A stretch of 64,000 nt of DNA, taken from NCBI GenBank assembly GCA_021234155.1, contig JAJEKV010000040.1:6225278-6289277 (forward strand). Reading direction: 5' to 3'. This document shows positions 22,831 to 36,100 of the stretch, one piece after another. The stretch is from Isoetes taiwanensis. Lineage: Eukaryota; Streptophyta; Lycopodiopsida; Isoetales; Isoetaceae. The first letter of the stretch is position 1; the number at the start of each line of letters is the position of its first letter. The position numbers were made by a program, and so were the translations under genes. Under the pieces are notes generated by a model. The model did not search any database, was not told where the DNA came from, and saw only the letters and a list, made by a program, of their open reading frames with translations.

Positions 22831-24540
22831 CCGCCCGTAGGGGTGACAATCGTATTCATGGCAACTCCCGGTGATAGAAGAGACGAACGAGCCACCGTCC
22901 CTTCATCTAACCCCACGATATACATGTGGATGGTGTCGTCTGGCCGTCCCTCTACCTAGCGCAGATGGGCAGCAAAACTTCTACCGGGAGAGTACATAGA
23001 TGCCATTCTCAATCGCGAGCCCGATGACACCGCAAAATTGACCAGTGCAATACAAAAAGAAAAGAGAAGGCAAAGTCTCGCAACAAGCGCATAGCTCGGC
23101 GGCATATGATGGATACTCTAGCCCCAGCGACAGAAGCGTATCCGCGTGCTTCACCACCACCAAACCCGGTAGTTGAGGAGCACTAGAAACGAGTTCAAGC
23201 AATGACAGAGGGCAACAGAGCTCGAATTGCTTGCTTGGCGTAGGAAATGCAGCCTCCGCACCCAAATTGCTCAAGAGGTACCGGCTATTGAAAAACGGTG
23301 AGGTGTTTCGGCCTGGAGACCGTATACGCACACGAAGATGGCCTTAAGCACTAGTGCACTGAAAGGCGGAAGGATAAGAAGAGTCTGACATGCAGGTCCG
23401 CATAGATTCCTTGTACACCGCCATGGAAACCATGACACGCAGGGACAAGCGACGGTTGAGCAGGAGACAATGGTAACCATCTCCCCGCCGATCGGGGCCG
23501 AGGAGGCTGCTTTTGTGATCACGAAAAGTCCGTGTCGCTTTTGAAGAGAGCTGGGCCACAATTGAGAGCCCTTCAAAAGTAGGGTCGAGACAAAGAAGTG
23601 GCCTCATCCGCACGAACCCTATGCTTGGACTCTCGCCTACTTGGCCGGAGCATAGCTCCAGCGACCCAAGATCGAAGATGCGGGTGAGGGCGAAGGTTCA
23701 TTATTTAACAAGGCAAGGGCCTCAATCTGACGCCATGAGCAATTGCAATGGTGCATCGTGAATTGACAAGCGCCAACAATTTCGCCCGGAGCTAAGCTTC
23801 CGCCAGAAGGAGAGACCACTATACCGCCACCGCGGTAGTCCCACCGCCCAAGAGTGCAAAGGCATCGCCCCGGGCCGTCTACTACTGCACCCCAAGCCGC
23901 TCCATGCCACCCCCCTCGCCTAACGTAGGCCGGCCTATGCCCCACCGACAAACAACTCCCGTTGTGCGTGCAGATTGGACCAATAAGAAGAGAGCTCCGT
24001 GAGGAGATGGAGAAAGCCACAATGTGGTGGTGCGGGGCACGGCGAGGCAAGGAGGACCTCATTAATCGCTCCAAATGTTGATTCTTGCTCGAATGACATT
24101 CCCCGCCGGTAAAACATTATTAGGGCGAGGGCGCCATAAGCGTCCAACACCCAAACCCGCCTACGGGTGGTCACGTTCCGCATCTGAGATGTGCAAGTGG
24201 CAGACATCCTGCGCTAGGGTAGGCGACCTAAAGGAACTGCAGCATATTGACCGACCTAACCCTACCAACAAGAAGACCGCCGCGAAGTTAAAATTAAAAG
24301 CATTCGCAGCGAGGGATGAGCTACGGGACTGATTGAGGGCAAGATGCAAATTTTTCGGGCGGCGTAGAATCGCTTCACACTCTTGTTAACCCTCCGGCGA
24401 CCTGCCGCCAGGCCACTCCCTTACATTTGCTGACATCTCGGGCGCTCAAGGTGCCTCACCTTCTGCATTTGCTCGCACATCTCAGGCTGCTTCCACTTCT
24501 GCCACCCCTTCTGCTGTCGCCACTGAATCCCCACCTGCTG
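22831..24540 (+). pseudogene. Presumed LINE ORF1 region, copy 2
   Basis: Homologous to 8300-9945 and broken in every frame. Pieces such as the CCATGGAAACCATGACACG stretch near 23421 align with copy 1. No domain recognised. Confidence 0.35.
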
Positions 24541-24559
24541 CCCCTGCCAACAAATAGGA

Positions 24560-27500
24560 ATTGTGCCTCCGCATGGTCTCCTGGAATTGTCGGGGCTTCC
24601 CATGGCAGAAGGGAGATAGTCTCAACTCAGTTGCTGCAGACATGGATCTCATCTTCCTCATGGAAACATGGGAGCATGCAGGACACAGGATACCCGACTT
24701 GCCAGGATACCAGCACTACTCAATCTTCAATGATTGCACGGTGAAAGCGGGGCATGGGGTTGCTTACCACCGAACAACCTTGGCACAATCAATCTTCTTG
24801 TTCAAAACGGACAAGCACAACCGGAATCGTGGGTGAGTATTGAAACCCAAAGATGCAGACCCCTCTTTGTGGCGACTGCTACTTTCCACATGCGAAAGCA
24901 ACTTCTATCACACCCAACCGGATGTGGATAGGTCGATCCCTATGTCGATCTATATGATGACATACGCTTAAGGCAATGTCATACCTTTTGGAGACTTCAA
25001 TGCACGCACTGGGGGTAGAACAACCCATGAGATTTGATCCCTTGACTGATGATATATTGTAGTTGCGGGCCCGCAGAAGGAGCTTGGAATCAGCCACGCG
25101 CCATGGTCGGCGCTTGCTTTTGCTTGCGATCTTTGACCTCGTAATCTGCAATGGATCGGGGCTTCCACCCGCAAGGCCTTCACCCGGGGCGGATCTAGTG
25201 TGGTGGACTATGTGTTGGTGCCCCCGAAAGCGTGATATGCATGTCATCAAGCACTTCAAGTGGGGAACAACCATTAGGGATGAAGAGATCGACCGCATCA
25301 CTTACCACTTTACTCGCTGGCTTGCCGCAAGGTGTCAGGCGAACCCCTGCAACAACCTCACACGCCCCGTACCGCGATTGAATTATGAACATGCAGGCTT
25401 ATACCCGTGATGCTTATAGATGAACCGCGTAAATTTTCGGTAATATCCTACACTAGAGCAATGTATAGCCGACCGGACCGAGGTGCTTAGGATCGCGCAG
25501 AGGTGATTTTGTGGATAAGCCGCCACGGACCTTCGTGGAACACAACCTTCCCAATGTAATCAATGGTTTGATGCGAGTGCAAGGAACATAAAACCGTCTG
25601 GCCAAGTCAGAATCTCACTTTTATGCCCACATGCAGTAGTCAGACAAATGAGATCTCCTTTTAAAGCTGTTAGTGCCAAAATACTGCGATCAGTATGTGA
25701 AAATGGCGACTCTCCTGAAACATCTGTGACCTTTCCGGGCGGCGGTTCTTAGAAAGCCAATACACCACAGTGTGAAACACTGAAGGAGGCAATACCGGGT
25801 GTCACCATATACTTAATTTCGCAGCACACATGCAAAGATTACTCCCTGTGTTAGCGCCCGCGAAATCACAGATTCTGACGGTACATTGGCCTTGCCAATG
25901 GAAAGCCCCGCACTTGGATGGTATGTGCGTTAATTGCTTAAGTGGGGCGCGGTGGTCCATAATACCAAGGCCGACCGCCTCATAAAAGCCAAGGCATTAT
26001 AGGAAGAAGCCCGGGCTGTGCTGGGACCAAGGTGTTGAAACCCTCTATAAGGGCAGTGACCCACACCGCCTGTACCACCACTGAACAATCAGTGGTCGGG
26101 CCGGCATTTGCAAAACCTCAGGCGGCTGGGATTCCCGAGCGCCAGCCTGATGGGTCAAGTGCAGGGCAAGCAGAGGTGCTGGCCTCACTCAGCAAGATCT
26201 GCATCCCCAAGACTTCAAATTATTGACCACATCTTCATACGCTTAACTCGATTAAAGCATAGGAACTACCATCGGATCTATATTGTTGCTTGCGGATTTG
26301 GCGTAAGGCGCGGAGTTGACCGCGGCCTCGAGGTAAACCATGGGCAAGACTGGCCAGCTGGGGTTCCCGACGGTGAATGCAGCCGCATGTGCTAAGTGGC
26401 AGTGATGATGCTCGTTGGTTGCGCGCATAAGCCAACCATCGCTGATAGTATCGGTGGGGGTCTGGCCGTGATTAGCCGACCCTCCTCAACATTGTTTGCA
26501 TTGATCATCTGAGAGCCGGGTTTACCGATAATGGGTGGGCGGCGGAGCTCATCTTCCTCATCGATCATCGTGACAGCTATATGCCGATGATGTGGACCTC
26601 CTAGCTTACATGACACCAAAGAGACATGCAACGACATCTCGATGCCCTGACATACCCCGCCAAGCTGTGCGCACAACCGCCAAGACTAAGGTGGTTTTCA
26701 TACTTATCTCACGCCACCGAGGGTCCCTCCTCGCTTACGAGGCCGTATAATGTGGAAGTTGCATCCACATACAAATATTTGGAGTGAGTTTCCTTCTACT
26801 ATGCATCTGGGACACAACTATACCGGGCTAAGAGTGACGACAGTTTGAAGTGGCACTATATGCAATGCAAAAACAATAGTCATAGAGCAGAAGTTAAAGG
26901 ATTGGGCCGACAATACACTGCTCAAGGTCTTGGGAGCTCGTCTTTTATCCTGAGGATATCACTTAGTGCATAAGGGATACGATGTGCGAGGGAAGGTCAT
27001 AAAACCTTTCAGACACGCTTTTAAGGTCTAAAAACCTTTCCGAAGGAAATACATCACTAGAGAGATTGATTTTTAAGGTCTAAAGAACTCTCCAATATTC
27101 GCACGCTTTAGGTTAAAACCCCTTTATCATCTACACCACATGGTATGGCCCACACTATGTGAATCCTCGGGCCTTTTATATGGGGTGGAAGCATGGGGCC
27201 CAGAGAATACTTGTCACTTGAATGACTTGGAGCAGTCCAGAAGCCTTCTTAGTACGAGTAATTAGGTGAAGTCCACATCTCCATATCAAATTCTAATGCA
27301 GAGATGTAGATTCTTGTTTCTTCAGAGATGCCCCTGATCGCCATATTGTTCTATTTCGCATAGTGGTCACGCCGGACGCATGCTCTGCCTCAAACCAGCC
27401 GCGTACCGCGCAGTTTTTGGCCGCGGAAACATCAAGGCCTCACTGGAGGAAAAGAGAGCTCAATGGTGTGTGCAGTGACACTGTGTGCATACATGTGCAA

Positions 27501-27860
27501 CAGAGGCGCATTGCTGCGGCTTGAGGCAATATTCGACGCTTTGCTTCCTGTACAGAAGCTTTTGAATGCTAATGCCCTTTGAACATGCTGCAAGATAACA
27601 AGACATCACCGGGGCCACACATTCCACATTGGAACGAGGTCCGCAATGCTACCTCGCTGTGATCCACTTCTGCCTACGGTAAACAGGTCATCTTCGAATT
27701 GAGACTCGCAGATGGATTGGTGAGCCACGCCGAGATAAGCTGGCTAATGCCGCCTAAACCAAGTCAATGATATGAATCTCATACCCTTCAAAGTTGCCTA
27801 GCATATGCTCAAAACGGACGCATTTATGCCGAGCGCTGGTCGTCCGCCAGCCATGTGGTG
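24560..27860 (+). pseudogene. LINE endonuclease-reverse transcriptase, copy 2, broken
   Basis: The better-preserved start reads VSWNCRGF (24575-24598) and METW (24660-24671), the asparagine and glutamate motifs of AP-endonuclease-type LINE nucleases. The RT catalytic box YADDVDLLA is readable at 26580-26606. The C-terminal finger region lies near 27690-27810 but is badly damaged. Frequent small indels prevent translation. Relative to copy 1 there is an extra segment of about 220 bp at 26945-27165. Confidence 0.78.
26945..27165. mobile_element. Small insertion in LINE copy 2
   Basis: Absent from the equivalent place in copy 1 (near 12385). AT-rich, with an internally repeated TTTTAAGGTCTAAA motif at about 27019 and 27069. 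Ends and target duplication are not clear; it may be a small non-autonomous element or a local rearrangement. Confidence 0.4.
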
Positions 27861-28118
27861 ACATATACAGATCCGTAGACGGATGTTGTGGATCATACTC
27901 TCAGAGGTTACCGGATATGATCGCCCATGCCCCCGCACACACTTGACATGTATATATGCATTGATGTATACTTGTATTGAGAAGATTTATTATCGCCACG
28001 GTTTCGAAACTTTCCTATGTAGTTTTAACCCGACAAGGAATAGGTGTTTGTTGCGCCCTTATGGTCTGATAGCCGATTGGCCTTAGTGGACGATAAAAAT
28101 CATTCATTCCTATTCTCC
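27861..28118 (+). mobile_element. LINE copy 2 3' end
   Basis: Matches the copy 1 terminus (TGATGTATACTTGTA, then GTGGACGATAAAA) and ends in a short ATTC-type repeat near 28100-28112. Sequence after this point has no relation to that after copy 1. Confidence 0.72.
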
Positions 28119-31100
28119 CAGCTCCAACAAGCTAAACATTTTAAAGAGCATTTGAAACTAGGTGGAAGTCACTTGTGTTTCTTGCTTGCTATAATAGACA
28201 AGTCCTCCTTAGACTCGAATATACTACCACTTATTTCCAAAATGAATCAGATGGAAATATGTTCTGCCCATCTACAATAGACCAACAACAAGTGAGTACG
28301 TGGACACGTTTTTTTTTTTTTTTTTTCATATCTATGTTTCTTTACAAATTAATTCAATATATACTAAACATTCCTCGACGAAGTCAATTAGCCATGGCAC
28401 AACCCACTTGAGCAACTTCTAATATCAATCCCATACACAGATTTAATACTTCCAGCCTTTGTCTCTCAAGCCTCCGTGAGAATACATAAACCATGTAGTC
28501 AACAACTATTGAGAAACATTTGTTGACCATCAACTCGATCGACTAAATGACTGCAATTGTCCGATTACATAACTAAATGGAACAAGCATAGACAAGTTCA
28601 TAAAGCCTTCAAGAAATGTGGCCAAATGATGAAGTGGATTTTAGGGACCAGCTCAACCTCCAAAACCAAAAAGAAAGGGTAGTAGAACATCATTGGAAGA
28701 GCCAAATGCAAAGGATCAAAAGTGCATTGTCAATTGAACGATAATGCTAGAAAATTAGTCACCATCATATATAGATTCTAACAACGAAGAAAAATTCCCA
28801 ACAACCAAAATGTGTTGTAAGACTAAAATTTGATTGAATAAAAGACAAATTTTTCCATACATGCTTTCAATCAATAAGTATTATAATGCATTTACCTAAG
28901 AGGTTTATTACAATGGTGCATGGTATTTCTTTTATAAAGTTGAATAGCTTACGTGGACCAAGGATGTGGAGCGTCAACTTCTATCGCGGGATTTGCAAAA
29001 ATCACTATTTAATGCCCTAATTCATTGGTTGATTTGTTGCGTCGTGATTCCACATAGCCACATATATAGGGGCACCATGTTGAGAGTTACGCCATTGTTC
29101 CATATGTCTGCTACTTCCCTTGCTTATATTCCGTGTTATATGATGCGAATGGCAAGCGGTACAACGACGTGTTTCGATGCGTGATAAATTTAGAACGACA
29201 TATTTATTATGTGTGTCATGTTAATGTTTTATAAGTTATATGCAATAATCATGTCACGAGTATAGGAACGCATATCTCGCCTCGATGTCAAATATGATTC
29301 AGACAGACGTTGATGATATAGAAAACTTCATATTACAAAGTACAGAGGCGAAAGAACACAATATTTAAAATTTTGTCATTTCATATTGTGCTTTGACTAG
29401 TTTTCTACCTTTTCGCTTTTACGCACAAGCGCTTTTATCTAATATCAAAATGGTGGGAAGGGGCCCCAGGGTTTGTTATCAGCGAATCAAAGCTCGGCCC
29501 ACATCATAGTTGGGCCGGCTTTTCTTCCGGTGTAATCCGTGTCGCCATTAACGCATCCGATAAAATTGGCTAAAAGATTTCCTAATTAGTTGATGGATGC
29601 AACAAATTCAGATCCATTAGCATTCTTTAAGGCCTAAACAAACTCGTCAATCATTTGAGAGAACTCCATCACCGATGTAAGGACAGCTCCAGAAGAGATA
29701 ACTATTATATGATCAGAGATGAGGTATCTCGCCATTTAATGTAGCTCAACAATAAAAGGACAGAGAACGTATAAAGTAACCGGCCTTAAAAGTGTTTGCC
29801 TTATAGAGATCTGCTTGGGCAAGGAATGTAACACCCCACTCAAAGAATTCTTTACTTGACAAACACCCATCATCCGGCCATATTTACTGTAGTTAGCTGA
29901 ACCCACTAGATAATTTACAGAGTTGAGCCGGCATTTTGGCTTAAATGCTCAAGGGCCTTGCCGTAAAGGAATACAGATGCATCAGATTGAATTCCTCCGC
30001 AACCAACCAAATATGTCCTCTCAACGAAAACTTAGCTATGGGCGATTGCAACTGATCCAGGTAAATTTCTTTGATTTTCACACCAGACCTAAATCCAAAC
30101 GATGTAAGTGCATCCACGCGGACAAAGTCCTAGTTGGAAAGAACGTCCGGGACACTAAAAAATCAACTTGCTTTGTGTCAACTTCGTTAGTGCAAACGCA
30201 CAAAATCGAAACGCCAAAGTTACTGCAATAATTTAGACCCTAAGGGTGATTTTCCACTAAAGTGTCTTACTTTATATACTTTTATGCCATATCGTAAAGA
30301 AAACTTCGTTTTCTAATACGCCAGCTCGATAGTCCCAGCATGTTACCCGGGAAAATCATTATATCGCATTAAGACCGCAAGATATAAACTGGGAATGGGA
30401 GATCAAAGCCTCTGGCCCATGAAATTGGAAGTCAAGTGTGTTTGAAGCATGAAGCCTCCATCAAAAATCTGCTATGTTTTCTAACTCAATTTGTTGGGCC
30501 ATTGCTACATTCCTCAAGAATTTTGAGAGAGTTTCAAAGATTACACATTTAATTTTAGGCTTCCAATTTATAGTTTAATTCGTGACCACATCTATGCTTC
30601 AAAATGACATTTTGGATTGTCCATTCACTTGCGGCCGTAATTTGAATGATCGCCAATTTGCAACAGGCGGTGAATGCGCTCTGCGCCGAGTAAAGTTAAA
30701 ATCCTCTATACTTTAAAGATTTTCTAGGAAAATTTTATCTCTGATATAAGTAGAGAGTTTTAATCTCTTTCTAGTTTTAATCTTCCTTCTTGCTTTGCTC
30801 TTCTTCCAAACATAGCTTGATTTGAACCTTTATAGCGATGTCCCAATCAAGCCATTCCTCTTTCGCTCCACTTTCTAGACGGTGAGAATTTCCCGTGAGC
30901 ATATCCAACCAACATCTCATTGTCGTCATCCTACTTGGTCTCTATTAGTCATTCACATTATCCTTATGTTGTGCTGCCTGTGAGGGAAGTCTCCAAAATG
31001 GGGTGTTCTCCTTCAATAAGAGTTTTCACCGTCCACCGTGTTTCCGAACGATGCACCCTATGAAAAGAAGCGCGGGTCGTAAAACCAAGGCCAAACAGAT

Positions 31101-33110
31101 ATATCAGGAAGGGCGTAAGCAATTAACCGAAGGATCGGAAGCTATAATTTATTCATCTCATAGGGGCAAAATGCACTAAGAGTTTTACCAAAGCCGCAGG
31201 ATAGGTGTTGATATTATTTGGCATAAATTGTATGTGCACTGGCATTCATGTCCCAACTCTGACAAGGATAAGTGAGGTCAAGGTGTGTGGTGCTGAAGTG
31301 GCGCGCTTATAAGGAGTACAAGACCATAAAACCGAATAACGTGGAGTGAAAACATGCAGTGGTATGCGATCTTATAGATCAGAACAAGGATAACCACCCG
31401 GCACATGCTGCCAGGTGCTATGCTCATGAAAAGTATGATGCCTGGCATGGCAAGATTTAGATGATTGAAGAACTGATGTCAGATAGAAAGAAAAGGCACC
31501 GAGATGCCAGCGAATATTCCATGAAATAAAAATGCACAGCAAAGAGGTAGTAAAGCCGTGAGTGCTAGTAGACCGAATTAACAAGAAGCGCTCATGAAGA
31601 GAGTTTAGAATTGCGGCAAAAACAAATGGCCAGTGTGAGGAAAAAATCGTGAATGTTAGAAGGAATGCCTGTAGAAATATTTTGCTGTGATTCTTTGAAA
31701 AGCTTCGTCAAGGATTAGTCTCTTGTTTGTTTGATGAACTCCTGATGACATATATGTCCTCTGAAAGTTGGAATGACTCATTCCATGTTCAGTTTCGATT
31801 TTAGCTTTAATTGTTTTTCCGAGATTGAAGCCAGCTTCCGCTGTACTATTGTTTTATGTTGTATTTGGCCAAATAAAGTACTCGTTAAAATATCTGTTTG
31901 TTTTAACCCTTCCTGTTGCTTTGGGAGCGCCTATTTTGAACCTAGATTTGTAAAATTAGAACCACATCACCGCGACTGGTAAGCACGCGAGTCTTGAAAT
32001 AGTTGTCGGTTGTCAGCAAACCTGGCATATGTCATTGCTTCATTAGCAGAACTATATCGAGGAACAGAATTGCGGCTTGAGTAGAACCGAGTTCATGAGC
32101 AAAAGATCAGCAAACATACTACAAAAGAATATTTGCTCACAAAAGACTCCGTAACATCTTTATAAAGAAGCCTCCCATGAAATTAGAAAAGGAAAAGATT
32201 TATACAAGATTGTAAAATCCAAGTAACGTTGAGACTATTCATTAATAGTTTCAAAGGTATGATGTTTTCTTATCTCATAATATTTGTAAGGATAAATGGT
32301 ACCTCCTTCAATCTTCCGTGCAAAGAGTTATAGCTGAAAGGTAGTCATAAATTCAACATCCTCTAACCATTTCCACTCCAGAGCATGCTGAGCAGTCAGA
32401 GGGTGAAATGCTAGCTCAATGATGTCTCCAATCCATTTCATCTTCTAAATCCCAGGACAAATTAACAATCAAAATGGCTTCAAAATGCTGTCCTAAAAAG
32501 ATATTGTGCAAAGAACATCTTATGGTTGAGTGGGCAGCAATACCAAGATTATGTGAATATATTTCAGAGTAAACCCATTAGAGCATACCCACATCGAGCT
32601 TCAACATCCTAGAACATCAAGTATATTCTCTTTGGCCATTGCAATACTAACATTATGTGAATCTGAGATTTGCATGTGAAGTTCCAAGTGAGTAAATGTG
32701 TCATCAAAAGATAAATATATTGTAAAGATACTTTTGCTAACATATCTCATGAAGCACCTTCTTACTATTTATGTCGTTTCAACGATACCTTTTAAGGCCA
32801 TTGAGAGTGCCTTAACAAGAAAAGAAGGAAGGTAGGTTAACTTACGCCATCCATTTCATTCGAAGTGATTTTCAGCTTTGAAATGGTTCCAGAGTGATAT
32901 TGATCAGATGCTATATTTATAAAAGAGGGCCTTTTTCTTTTAATGACGTAGGAATTTAGACAAAACACGCACATCTTACAGGATTTTTCCACATGGCTGG
33001 TTGTTTTACACATGTGACCAAATAGTATTTGAGGTATTGAATCGAGTAACCGTAGTCGAGTCACCCAATGCTTGTAGTTCATCTTCCAAACCTTCTTTGC
33101 TGCCATGTAT
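28119..33110. other. Unclassified AT-rich region
   Basis: About 5 kb with no reading frame that I can identify on either strand. It contains an 18-base T run at 28309-28326. The frames at 28966-29184, 29923-30231, 31372-31584 and 32837-33106 are short and carry no recognisable domain. It could be old transposon sequence or the interior of the CACTA-like element whose right end is at 42258; nothing proves either. Confidence 0.5.
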
Positions 33111-33114
33111 TCCC

Positions 33115-36100
33115 AAACATCATCTTTGAGTATCCTCGCCAGTCAAGGCCAAGAAGGCTTCCACAGAGGGAGCGAATTTCCTTGTAGTTCTATTGGGATT
33201 ATGATCGCGTGAGCCCAAAAGGCCGAGGACCGTGATAAGAGGGAGATACAAGCAACAACGCAATGGGGCTGCCAGATGGGGCACCGCTGATAAGGTCCAC
33301 CAGTTGCTGGATGGAAGATATGGCGCAAGCACCGCCTATGAAGTTGCTCCAGAAGTCAGCGCGATGAAGTTGGCCTGACAGATGCCATGGAAAAGGATGT
33401 GGAAGTGGTGCGGGGCAGCTCCACCTTGATGAAGCAAGCAAGTGTATAAAGGGTAGAGATGTCGCCGGAAGATGCTCACATGCAGAACCATATGGCCCAC
33501 TTACAAGAAGAGATGCAGATCAATGGAGGTGCACCCAGTCCGGAGTGCACCAGCGCCACCGCACCAGCACTTTGCTACTCGCAGGGCCGAGGTGGGTGGC
33601 TACCTGTGAATCGTGCGGGTACTTCTCGTGGAGGAGCAAGGACATCCAGTACGCCAACCTTATTAGTGATTGCGAGTAGCGGGCATGCAGGATTTGCCGT
33701 AAGCTTACCACCCCGGTACTTGCAAAGCTCCAATTACAGATGGCGCCTATTATCAAGAGTCCAATCAGATCGCAGGACCGAGCATGAGACCCCTGGCCAG
33801 TTGGAGTTTGCGCTCATTGAGGCAAAATTTTGTTGCTGCAACGCACTGGGCCGTACAGTGTACGGCCCATATACCCGGATGTGATTCACGCCACCGCAAC
33901 ACCCGGGAAAGTAGCCAAGAGTTGGTCGAAGATATGAGAGATCTCGATGGGTCAGAGGGCCAGCTCGTTTGCGACTGGCAAGATGATGTGGCGTGCCTCC
34001 CCGCCGATGTTTGCGAGGCAAAGACTTACGAAAGCAACAAGGCCAAAGAAAAAGGAAAGCCAGCCCAGCACGTGCCGCAGCCAGTAGAGGGCGGATTGAG
34101 GCCTTCCATAACCGCAGTATATCCATCGTGGTCCCGGTGAGCAGCGCCTTTGAGTTATTCCAACTACAAAGTAGCCGCTCTCAGTGCACTCGAGCGGGAT
34201 CCATGGCTACCGCATAGGGAAAGCGGTCTTCTATTGCTCGGAATTGTAGGGCCTCCCGCAGCGTATGGGTAGTGCGCCTGAATGGATCGCCGGCTGCACA
34301 TGACTGGCCTTCCAGAGACATGGGGAGGCGAAGGGGGCATCGATTGCCGCACATTTGAGGATATCAAAGATTTCCTTTACTTACAATGAGCCATGGCGCA
34401 CGTGTATGGTGGAGTGGCTTGCTACTTTAGGGGATGCCTTAGCATGCAAGATCACACTTCAGAAGTCTCGATGTTTAACCGCCACATGTGGGTAATGCCT
34501 AGGCTGGGAGCCCCGATCATGTCCCATTAGTCGCCACATTCCCCATGCAAAGCTCTAAGTTCTACTGTACATGGATGCGTATTACCTGGATGTCCAGATG
34601 CTGACAGTGGAACCTGGGGAGTGATGTGATATGATCGCTTATAATCGTGCAGGACAAGTGTTTTGCTTTGAGATTGCATCGCTCAGACGGCTGTTAGCTA
34701 AGCAGTGCAGCCAAGGGGACCTTCCAAGGTGACGAGAGTCATCCGCTTTGGCTTGAGACAGCCATTCAGAACACACTGCAGACCCCAGAGTGGTGGTTAG
34801 ATCTAAGGTGTGGTACCGGGTCCGGCCATGTGTTTTGACATGGTAATTTGTAATGCGCGAGATGCAAATGAATGGGTCACCCGGCAGTGTTACTGGCAGA
34901 GGATAAAGGGTAGATGGGGGAGCTAGTGTTGATTACCTCTCGGTCTTGAGAAAGATCTGGATATGGTTACACACCTCCATCGCACGCTGTGACGAGGAGT
35001 TTATCGATCACCATCCGCTTTTACGTCACGTTCTGAACTGGGAGGCACTAATAGCTGAGAAGATCGCAAAGGGCATAATCCACCCGCCGAAGGCAATCCC
35101 ATGTTGGTGAATTATGGGTTTGATAGCTCGCTGGCTACCTTGAAGACAGTGTGCTGGCTGGAGGGCGCCGCCATACCGGGCCGAGGCTTTGCAAGGGCCT
35201 CCAAGGAGGACACCAAGATTTCGAAACCCGTGGTTTGATGCTGATTGCAGCGTTTCGCAAAAGAGCCACCGCGCTGGTCATAGATCCACAGTGCCCCAAG
35301 ACTGCGCAAGCCTCCCAAAGCCAAGAAGGGTAGATGGCGGCGGCAAAACCCAGAGCGCCTCGCTTACAAGCCAAAAGCTGCGCGCAGGTAAAGAGAGCAA
35401 GAAGCCAGTGTATGGTAATGAAGTGTGGAGCAATGGATGCACCAGAGTTATGGTATGACCCGCCAGAGCCAACGCCGGTCCATCGAGAGGTACCACGCTG
35501 GAGGGATGTTCAGTGTCTCGTGATTCAGCGAATGGTAAGTAAGGATTTGGCTGGGGCCCATCCGTGGTAGGCCCCTGACGGTGATTCACAACTGTGCTCC
35601 CAGCCGAGGCCTCCAGAGGTGGGATGATAGTAAGGTTGTTCGCTCATGTCGGTAGATGAGCCGACCACCGATTATGGTAAGCCCGTTAAAGCTCCCGTGG
35701 GTGGTGAGGAAGAAACTTTACTAAGCGGGTCAGAGGAGTGCTGTGGGTGCGCACTGGTCAGCAAGTTTCTCTACCAGCTCACCCACGACCGTAATTGTTA
35801 TCTTCACTTTGAGTGCTGATGGAGGCAAGCCGAATGAGCGACAAGACTTGTATTGTCGCTTTGTAGATTTGAACGTGACATGATACTGGGCTCCCTGTGA
35901 GACATACTGCGCAGGGTTAAAAGAATTGCGTAGTTCCACAGAGGCTGCGTAATGTGGTGCACCAGCTTTATGATGATTTGCGCCGCACCGCCCGCGAGGA
36001 TCGGCCGGTAGCTAGTAATTTGCGGGAGCGTTGTGGCTGCCCGCTGTCTCCAACGCCAGTTGTATATTGATAGCTTAAGACGTGGATGCAAAGACTCATG

